NCBI GenBank assembly: GCA_009391605.1 | Contig: VFGQ01000026.1 | Location: 1 to 6,148 of the forward strand | Direction of reading: 5' to 3' | Origin: SAR202 cluster bacterium | Lineage (GTDB): Bacteria; Chloroflexota; Dehalococcoidia; SAR202; GCA-002694895 | Length of the DNA stretch: 6,148 nt | Shown here: positions 1 through 5,168 of the stretch, in pieces | How the letters are laid out: every line of letters begins with the position of its first letter | How positions within the stretch are numbered: position 1 is the first letter of the stretch | Notes under the pieces: generated by a model | The model's database searches: none | Told to the model about the DNA's origin: nothing | Seen by the model: the letters and a program-made list of their open reading frames with translations, nothing else | Program-made: the position numbers and the translations under genes

Positions 1-944
1 ATTTAATGAATTACATTACTGAACGAAATTTGCAATATGATTTGATTTATTCAAATTATTGGATGTCTGGAATGGTGGGGAAACTTATTTCAGAACAATT
101 AAAAATTCCTCACATAATTACTTTTCATACAATGGGCCTCACTAAACGTACAGTTAATTATATGGAAAATGAAAGTGATTTCAGGATTGATAATGAATTA
201 GATTTAATAAAAAAAAGTGATGCTATTGTAGTTCCAACATACCAGGAAAAAGAAAATTTAATTTTAAATTACAAATCTGAAAATAATATATATATTGTTT
301 CACCTGGCGTTGATTTAGAAAAATTTAAATCTAAAAATAAATTTGAATCCAGGAAAAAATTAGGATTATCGCAAACTAGTAAAATACTACTTTCTGTTGG
401 CCGACTAGAACCCATAAAAGGTTATGATGTACTGATAAATGCGTTAAGTTTTCTTAAAATCAGTGATGACTTTGATGTACGATTATTGATAATCGGTGGT
501 GATAGTAAATCACAAAACGAATTAGCAAGATTGAATTCTTTAAAATTGAAACACGGATTAAGCAATCAAGTAAATTTTTTAGGTGCAATTGATCATGATG
601 AATTGCCAATATATTTTTCTGCAGCAGATGTTTTTGTAATGCCGTCTGCATATGAGACATTTGGTATAGCTGCTTTAGAAGCCAGTGCATGTAACTTACC
701 TGTAATTGCCCCACAGGTTGGAGGATTAAAATCTGTAGTAAAACATGGTCAAACTGGATTTTTATCTGTTAATAAATCCCCGGAATCTTTGATGCATTAT
801 TTGGAAATATTATTAAAAAACAAACCTTTAAGAGACCTATTTGGAATTAATTCTAGATTACATGCTATGAATTATAGCTGGGGGAAATCTTCAAAGGATT
901 TAATATCAGTATTTGAAGATGTATTATCTAAATGTCTTGTCTGA
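1..944 (+). CDS. GT4-family glycosyltransferase, 5' end cut by window edge
   Basis: Retaining GT-B glycosyltransferase of family GT4, which transfers a sugar from a nucleotide-sugar donor, normally in the cytoplasm or at the inner face of the membrane. Numbering from the ATG at 6: the N-terminal acceptor half is represented by YDLIYSNYW (11-19) and FHTMG (40-44). The donor half has VGRLEPIKG (131-139) with R133 and K138, and the GT4 EX7E motif with E217 and E225, followed by a VGGL loop (238-241) and TGFL (250-253). The usual N-terminal glycine-rich loop and first strands are missing. The frame is open to base 1, so the ATG at 6 is most likely an internal Met and roughly 80-100 residues lie outside the window. 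The pattern is closest to the MshA / sucrose-phosphate-synthase-like clade, but donor and acceptor cannot be read from sequence. The stop TGA (942-944) lies inside the 3' end of the convergent GNAT gene. Family call is sure; substrate unknown. Confidence 0.9.
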   Translation, partial: LMNYITERNLQYDLIYSNYWMSGMVGKLISEQLKIPHIITFHTMGLTKRTVNYMENESDFRIDNELDLIKKSDAIVVPTYQEKENLILNYKSENNIYIVSPGVDLEKFKSKNKFESRKKLGLSQTSKILLSVGRLEPIKGYDVLINALSFLKISDDFDVRLLIIGGDSKSQNELARLNSLKLKHGLSNQVNFLGAIDHDELPIYFSAADVFVMPSAYETFGIAALEASACNLPVIAPQVGGLKSVVKHGQTGFLSVNKSPESLMHYLEILLKNKPLRDLFGINSRLHAMNYSWGKSSKDLISVFEDVLSKCLV

Positions 945-1736
945 GAATTCATACCAATAACTTTCTTCAATATCCTTAAACCCATATTTTTTATATACAT
1001 TTCTTGCACTTAAATTATCATTGTCAACTTCTAAAATAAGGTTTTGGTACTTGTTTTTAATTAAAAAATTAATTGAACTTTCTAATAATTTTTTTGCTAT
1101 TCCTTTTCCTCTTGATAGTGGGAGTGTTCCAATCATTGAAACATGTGCTGTTTTATTATCTTCATTATTTCTTGTAAGCCATATATATCCTTCAGGTTCA
1201 TTGCTTTCTTTGTAAAATAAAACTCCGTCTTGTATATTATTTTTCGATTGAATTTTGTTTTTAATTTCTTTTATTGAATTAGGAGAAAAGCCCCAACTAT
1301 CTTTAAAAGAAGCATTTTGAATTAGGTGTAAATTTTCAATCAAATGATTTTCATTTTTGATATTAACAATATGATTAGAATTTATACCCTGATATATTGC
1401 AGGTTTTAATTTTAGAAGATCAAGGTTCATTTTTTTATATGTTTTAATTGGCATCATTGTGTTATGAGGCGGTAATTGTGATAAAAATTTATTGAGTTGT
1501 ATGTGAATTACTTTGTATTCATCAATATTTATATTGTGTTTATTAAGAATTTGTCTGAATTTGGAATATAATAATTTAAAATCTAAAAGTTGTTTATTCT
1601 CTTCAGATGAAGTTTTCTTAATTTTTCTTGGAATTAGGACTATTCTTTTTATTTTTGGTTCAAAGATGATTTCTATATGTTCATTAGTTTTAGGAGACTG
1701 ATTTTGAATATCTGTAATAGGCATTATAATTTTCAT
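924..1736 (-). CDS. GNAT-family N-acetyltransferase with a long uncharacterised N-terminal region
   Basis: A 270-residue protein. The C-terminal half (about 135-262) is a GNAT acyltransferase domain that would transfer an acyl group from acyl-CoA to an amine. It shows an early NASFKDSWGF segment (141-150), a beta-strand GYIWL (183-187), motif A with the acetyl-CoA pyrophosphate loop R-G-K-G-I-A (209-214) and motif B NDNLSARNVYKKYGF (239-253). Residues 1-130 match no domain I can name and lack a second R-x-x-G-x-G/A loop. They could be a degenerate first GNAT repeat, as in tandem enzymes of the MshD type, or a separate partner-binding region. The ATG at 1736 is preceded by CAGGA at good spacing. 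The gene lies 18 bp after the cupin gene on the same strand, so the two are probably co-transcribed. Its last 21 bp overlap the convergent glycosyltransferase gene. The substrate is not predictable. Confidence 0.88.
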   Translation of the reverse strand: MKIIMPITDIQNQSPKTNEHIEIIFEPKIKRIVLIPRKIKKTSSEENKQLLDFKLLYSKFRQILNKHNINIDEYKVIHIQLNKFLSQLPPHNTMMPIKTYKKMNLDLLKLKPAIYQGINSNHIVNIKNENHLIENLHLIQNASFKDSWGFSPNSIKEIKNKIQSKNNIQDGVLFYKESNEPEGYIWLTRNNEDNKTAHVSMIGTLPLSRGKGIAKKLLESSINFLIKNKYQNLILEVDNDNLSARNVYKKYGFKDIEESYWYEFSDKTFR

Positions 1737-1744
1737 TAAATTTT

Positions 1745-1749
1745 TCCTG
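1745..1749 (-). promoter_or_regulatory. Ribosome binding site of the GNAT gene
   Basis: On the minus strand CAGGA lies 8 bases before the ATG at 1736. It sits inside the 18-bp gap after the cupin stop codon and supports the chosen start over the in-frame Met four codons later. Confidence 0.6.
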
Positions 1750-1754
1750 ATATG

Positions 1755-2120
1755 TTATTTTAGATATTTAGTTTTAGAAAAAGGATTGTTTGTTGCAAAT
1801 ATAATTGCTATTTTTGCCTCTTCCTTCTTTAGGTTTTTTAAAGAGTGTTTTGTTTTTTGAGGGATTAAAACTATTTGTCCCTTTTTAACATTTATTAATT
1901 TCCTTCCAATTTTTGCCTCAATAGACCCTTTTATTACGAATATAATTTCTTCGTTTTCATGTATGTGTAAAGGTGCACCAGAGTTTTTTTGGATTTTATG
2001 GATTGAAAGAAAAGTTTCTTTAGAATTCGTATGATCAAAAACATCACTCCAATAATACCCTTCTCTTTTTAATTTATATTGTAAATTTTTTATATCAGGT
2101 ATTTTAGAGTTGTTTTCCAT
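1755..2120 (-). CDS. Small single-domain cupin protein
   Basis: A 121-residue protein formed by a single cupin barrel, with no other domain, signal peptide or membrane segment visible. Cupin motif 1 is seen as APLHIHENEE (49-58), with H52, H54 and E57 or E58 as likely metal ligands, ending at G72. Motif 2 is G81-x5-P87-x4-H92-x3-N96. All four usual metal-binding positions are therefore present, which points to a metal-binding and possibly catalytic or ligand-sensing protein. Stand-alone cupins of this size range from isomerases and dioxygenases to sugar-binding or sensor proteins, so no reaction is assigned. The ATG at 2120 is the only Met in the protein and an in-frame TAA lies two codons upstream, so the start is certain. 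There is no Shine-Dalgarno sequence in front of it. It is the first gene of a probable two-gene operon with the GNAT gene and is divergent from the amidohydrolase. Confidence 0.85.
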   Translation of the reverse strand: MENNSKIPDIKNLQYKLKREGYYWSDVFDHTNSKETFLSIHKIQKNSGAPLHIHENEEIIFVIKGSIEAKIGRKLINVKKGQIVLIPQKTKHSLKNLKKEEAKIAIIFATNNPFSKTKYLK

Positions 2121-2161
2121 GATTTAGTCGGTAATAATAATTTTACTGTTTATAGTTATTA

Positions 2162-2190
2162 TAAATATTAAATATTATATTTAAATATTA
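2162..2190 (+). repeat. Three direct copies of TAAATATTA
   Basis: The 9-mer TAAATATTA occurs exactly at 2162-2170, 2169-2177 and 2182-2190. The first two overlap by two bases, and the first and third start 20 bp apart, about two helical turns. The copies lie in the divergent promoter region and cover the predicted -10 elements of both directions. They could be binding sites for a regulator, or simply low-complexity A/T sequence. Confidence 0.45.
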
Positions 2191-2196
2191 ATTCAC

Positions 2197-2202
2197 AAGG
2201 GA
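2197..2202 (+). promoter_or_regulatory. Ribosome binding site of the amidohydrolase gene
   Basis: AAGGGA ends six bases before the ATG at 2209. It is the only purine-rich stretch in a T/A background and fits the start that gives the expected N-terminus of the family. Confidence 0.5.
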
Positions 2203-2208
2203 TTATAA

Positions 2209-3801
2209 ATGTTCGATGTATTAATAATAAATGGAAATTTAGTTGATGGTACCGGTAAAAAGGCATCAAAAGCAGATATAGGGATTATTGCGGATAAAAT
2301 TGATCAAATAGGGAATTTAAAAGATGCATCAGCAAAAAAAATAATTGATGCAACTGGAAAAACATTATCACCAGGATTCATTGATACACATGCTCATTCA
2401 GATGCGGCATTACTTATTGATCCTATTCATGAAAATGGGATAAGACAAGGTATAACAACTGAAATACTTGGCCAGGATGGACTTTCTTATGCTCCTTTAT
2501 CTAAAGAAAATTATTTATTAAATAAAAGATATTTAGCGGGAATTTTAGGTAATCCCCCTGATGATCTGGATATGTCTTCAGTGGAAAAATTTAGATCACA
2601 TTATGATAAAAAATGTAGTATAAATACTGTTTATCCTGTGGCACATGGAGCTTTACGAATTGAAACTGTTGGATTTTTCGATAAGCCTTTATTAGGGGAT
2701 GATATGAAAAAAGCAAAACAGCTTTTATATAAATCTCTTGAAGAGGGAGCTGTTGGTTTAGCAACAGGTATGTCATATTATCCGAATGCATGGTCTGATA
2801 CAAAAGAATTAATTGAATTATGTGAAGTTGTTAGTGATAGTTCAAAAGTTTATATTACACATTTAAGGGATAGAAATACAGAAAGAGGTTTTAAGGGAGG
2901 TGGTGTTTTAGAAGCTCTTGAAATAGGTAGGCAGTCTGGGGTGAAAGTTCATTTTTCACATACTAGGACTAGTGCGTTGAGTGCAGGACAAGTCACTGAA
3001 TTGATGAAAGATATTGATGAAGCAAAATCTGAAGGTGTAGATATTACTTTGGAATTATATCCTTACCCTACAGGCAGTACATATCCATTAAGTTTTTTAC
3101 CTACTTTTGCGCATGAAGGTGGCCCAGACGAGATTATAAAAAAGTTAAATGACCCAAATGAATTTGAAAAAATAGTTAGTACTATGATAGAAGAATTATC
3201 TCCTTATAGAAGAGAAGCTTTTAAGGATGCAGTGTTTTCTTATTCTCCTAATAATCCTGAATTAGAAGGTATGAGCCTTACAGATTTAGCAAAAATGAAT
3301 AATCAATCACCAGAAGTGACATTATGTGAACTTTTAAGGGATAACAAATTACAACTGGGTTACAGAGGTGCACCCCCAATAAATGTTAGTGTATGGAGTC
3401 AATTAAATGAAGATGCTATAAATTTATTAAAACGAGATGATTATATGGTAGGTAGTGATGCAATACCGATGGGTAAATATTGTCATCCTAGAGCTTATGG
3501 ATGTTTTCCTAGATTTTTAGGCAGATTAAGAAGATCTTTTTGGGAAGATGGACTTGAAGAAATGATTCAAAGAATGACACAAAATCCAGCTGAAAGATTT
3601 GGATTGTCAGGTAGGGGAGTAATTAAAAAAGGTAATTTTGCTGATGTTGTCATTTTTGATGCGGATAACATTAATGATTTGGCAACATATGATGATCCTA
3701 TTCAGTATCCTGTAGGGATTGAACATGTTTTGGTAAATGGAGAATTAGTAGTAGAAAATAATAAAGTTACAGGGATTACACCTGGAAGAGCGATTCCTTA
3801 A
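2209..3801 (+). CDS. N-acyl-D-amino-acid deacylase (D-aminoacylase) family amidohydrolase
   Basis: A 530-residue, full-length amidohydrolase-superfamily enzyme of the D-aminoacylase group. Known members remove the acyl group from N-acyl-D-amino acids, using zinc in a TIM barrel. In order: the N-terminal beta-sandwich strand (LIINGNLVDGTG, 5-16), the metal-binding D-T-H-A-H (59-63, H61 and H63), YITHLRDR (215-222, H218), VHFSHTRTS (247-255, probable ligand H251), the catalytic-type Asp in VGSDAIP (D417), HPRAYGCFPRFLG (426-438), and the C-terminal return of the beta-sandwich (ADVVIFDAD, HVLVNGELV). No signal peptide is seen, so it is probably cytoplasmic. The segment that in characterised enzymes reads GNCGFS, with a Cys metal ligand, here reads G88-Q-D-G-L-S93, placing Asp at the Cys position. 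The exact substrate is therefore open: D-amino-acid amides, other N-acyl compounds or a cyclic amide are all possible. Its stop TAA overlaps the stop of the convergent aminotransferase. Confidence 0.9.
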   Translation: MFDVLIINGNLVDGTGKKASKADIGIIADKIDQIGNLKDASAKKIIDATGKTLSPGFIDTHAHSDAALLIDPIHENGIRQGITTEILGQDGLSYAPLSKENYLLNKRYLAGILGNPPDDLDMSSVEKFRSHYDKKCSINTVYPVAHGALRIETVGFFDKPLLGDDMKKAKQLLYKSLEEGAVGLATGMSYYPNAWSDTKELIELCEVVSDSSKVYITHLRDRNTERGFKGGGVLEALEIGRQSGVKVHFSHTRTSALSAGQVTELMKDIDEAKSEGVDITLELYPYPTGSTYPLSFLPTFAHEGGPDEIIKKLNDPNEFEKIVSTMIEELSPYRREAFKDAVFSYSPNNPELEGMSLTDLAKMNNQSPEVTLCELLRDNKLQLGYRGAPPINVSVWSQLNEDAINLLKRDDYMVGSDAIPMGKYCHPRAYGCFPRFLGRLRRSFWEDGLEEMIQRMTQNPAERFGLSGRGVIKKGNFADVVIFDADNINDLATYDDPIQYPVGIEHVLVNGELVVENNKVTGITPGRAIP

Positions 3802-5150
3802 AGATTACTTTTGATTTCGGTAGAAATATCTCTTACTGATTCAACTAATTTGTTAAGATCATTTTCTGTTGTTTTAGTATTTAAAGCTCCTGCATTTTTA
3901 GTTTGCATAAGAATTCCGTTGTTCAAAAGTCCCATAAATAAAATCTTTGTTAGCAAATTGTCATTGTTAACAAATGATCTGTAGTCTTCAATCTTATTGC
4001 TATTAAAATTTATTCCAAAAAGAGACCCAATTCCTGTGATTTGATTATCTATTTCTAGTTCATCAAAAATAGAATTCAATTTTGTTCTAAGAGAATCACC
4101 CATTGAATTCATTTTCGTATATTTATCTTTTGTTAATGTAGACATAACAGCTGCACCAGCTTCCATAGTTAAAGGGTTCCCATTGAATGTTCCTGCATGA
4201 GATAATTTGTAATTATTACTTGAAGGATTTAATGTTTCCATTATTTCTTCTTTCCCTCCAAAAGCACCTACTGGTAATCCGCCTCCTATAATTTTTCCTA
4301 ATGATGTCATATCAGGGGTTATATTAAAAATTTCCTGAGCACCACCCGGAGCGAGTCTGTAACTTTGAATTTCATCATAGATTAGAACAATATCTAATTC
4401 ATCTGTTATATCTCTTATAAACTGAAGGAAATTTTTCTCTAATGGTAAATACCCTAATCCTGATATAACAGGTTCCATTATTAGACAAGCCAAATCTTCG
4501 CTGTGAGCATTAATAAGTTCCTTGCTTCTTTCAATATCGTTATATGGGAGAACTATAACATCATTGAGTAAACTTTTAGGTTGCCCGGGATATTGTAAGA
4601 TACCAGGATGAGTAGATTCTTTTAAATCTTTTGCTTTTGGTGAAACACTAATAGATACATGATCATGTGTACCATGATACCCACCTTCAAATTTTGCTAT
4701 TTTATGTTTGTTTGTATATGCTCTTGCTGCCATGATAGCCATCATTGTTGCTTCTGTGCCCGAATTAGTAAATCTGAGAGTTTCCATTGAAGGTGTTCTA
4801 TCAGTAATTAGTTTTGCTAATTTTGCTTGTCCATCTGTTGGAGCACTATATGCAGTTCCTTTTTGAATTTGATCATTTAAAACATTTTTCACCTCATCAG
4901 ATGAGTGCCCAAGTATGAGACTAGTAGCATTTATCATGAAATCAAGATAATTATTCCCGTCAATATCTGTCATTATTGATCCATGTGCATTATCTGCATA
5001 GAATGGATAAGGTTCCATCCATTGAGTTGTTCTAGTACTTCCTCCTGGCATATATTGCTCAGATATTTTTTGCATTTCGTATGATTTTTGAGTTTTAGAA
5101 ATATATTGGTTTTTTTGTTTTTCTAGTAACTGATCTAGTTTCTCACTCAT
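3798..5150 (-). CDS. Class III PLP-dependent aminotransferase, glutamate-1-semialdehyde aminomutase-like
   Basis: A 450-residue fold-type I, class III pyridoxal-phosphate enzyme. Visible hallmarks are MPGGSTR (34-40), DIDGNNYLDF (62-71), LILGH (78-82), the PLP phosphate loop NSGTEA (129-134), EGGYHG (155-160) with the ring-stacking Tyr, D259 in YDEIQSYR (258-265), the Schiff-base lysine K286 in SLGKIIGGGLPVGAFGG, and the second-subunit phosphate contact T321 in HAGTFNGNP. These place it in the group usually annotated as glutamate-1-semialdehyde 2,1-aminomutase. Several segments differ from true HemL as I know it, so a haem-synthesis role is doubtful. It starts 18 bp after the PhnA-like gene on the same strand and has a GGTGA ribosome site, so the two are probably co-transcribed. 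From this context I infer that it may deaminate an aminophosphonate or a related omega-amine upstream of phosphonoacetate; the sequence does not prove this. Full length, no damage. Confidence 0.88.
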   Translation of the reverse strand: MSEKLDQLLEKQKNQYISKTQKSYEMQKISEQYMPGGSTRTTQWMEPYPFYADNAHGSIMTDIDGNNYLDFMINATSLILGHSSDEVKNVLNDQIQKGTAYSAPTDGQAKLAKLITDRTPSMETLRFTNSGTEATMMAIMAARAYTNKHKIAKFEGGYHGTHDHVSISVSPKAKDLKESTHPGILQYPGQPKSLLNDVIVLPYNDIERSKELINAHSEDLACLIMEPVISGLGYLPLEKNFLQFIRDITDELDIVLIYDEIQSYRLAPGGAQEIFNITPDMTSLGKIIGGGLPVGAFGGKEEIMETLNPSSNNYKLSHAGTFNGNPLTMEAGAAVMSTLTKDKYTKMNSMGDSLRTKLNSIFDELEIDNQITGIGSLFGINFNSNKIEDYRSFVNNDNLLTKILFMGLLNNGILMQTKNAGALNTKTTENDLNKLVESVRDISTEIKSNL

Positions 5151-5154
5151 TTTT

Positions 5155-5159
5155 TCACC
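5155..5159 (-). promoter_or_regulatory. Ribosome binding site of the aminotransferase gene
   Basis: On the minus strand GGTGA stands four bases before the ATG at 5150, inside the 18-bp gap after the PhnA-like gene's stop codon. It supports this start and translation from a shared message. Confidence 0.6.
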
Positions 5160-5168
5160 ATAAATATA

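Larger units (their letters stand above)
2121..2208. promoter_or_regulatory. Divergent promoter region between the cupin and amidohydrolase genes
   Basis: This 88-bp gap is the only place from which the cupin-GNAT pair and the amidohydrolase can both be started. It is nearly pure A/T in its centre. On the minus strand there are two exact TATAAT hexamers (2163-2158 and 2179-2174), but neither has a convincing -35 partner. On the plus strand TTTACT (2142-2147) and TATTAA (2166-2171) are 18 bp apart and would give a leader of about 30 bases. An imperfect palindrome, GTAATAAT/AATTTTAC (2131-2146), lies about 10 bases before the cupin start and could be an operator. In such A/T-rich DNA all of these hexamers can arise by chance, so the region is sure but the individual sites are not. 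Confidence 0.5.

Noticed and set aside
6..8. ATG at base 6 as the true start of the glycosyltransferase
   Set aside because: The N-terminal part of the GT-B fold would be missing and the frame is open to base 1, so this is most likely an internal Met.
460..714. Minus-strand open frame of 84 codons inside the glycosyltransferase gene
   Set aside because: His/Gln/Leu-rich antisense shadow of a well-supported gene, with no motif or ribosome site.
1021..1701. Two plus-strand open frames (1021-1215 and 1513-1701) inside the GNAT gene
   Set aside because: Phe/Leu/Ser/Ile-rich products typical of the reverse of Lys/Asn-rich coding DNA. They look like membrane peptides only because of base composition.
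2161..2190. Archaeal TATA box (TTTAAATA) before the amidohydrolase gene
   Set aside because: The match exists, but in an almost pure A/T tract it is expected by chance. Shine-Dalgarno sites and gene families favour a bacterium.
2591..2803. Minus-strand open frame of 70 codons inside the amidohydrolase gene
   Set aside because: Lies fully within a conserved, full-length gene, has no ribosome site and is not similar to anything recognised.
3780..3830. Rho-independent terminator between the amidohydrolase and the aminotransferase
   Set aside because: The genes overlap by 4 bp, and no G/C-rich hairpin followed by a T run is present on either strand.
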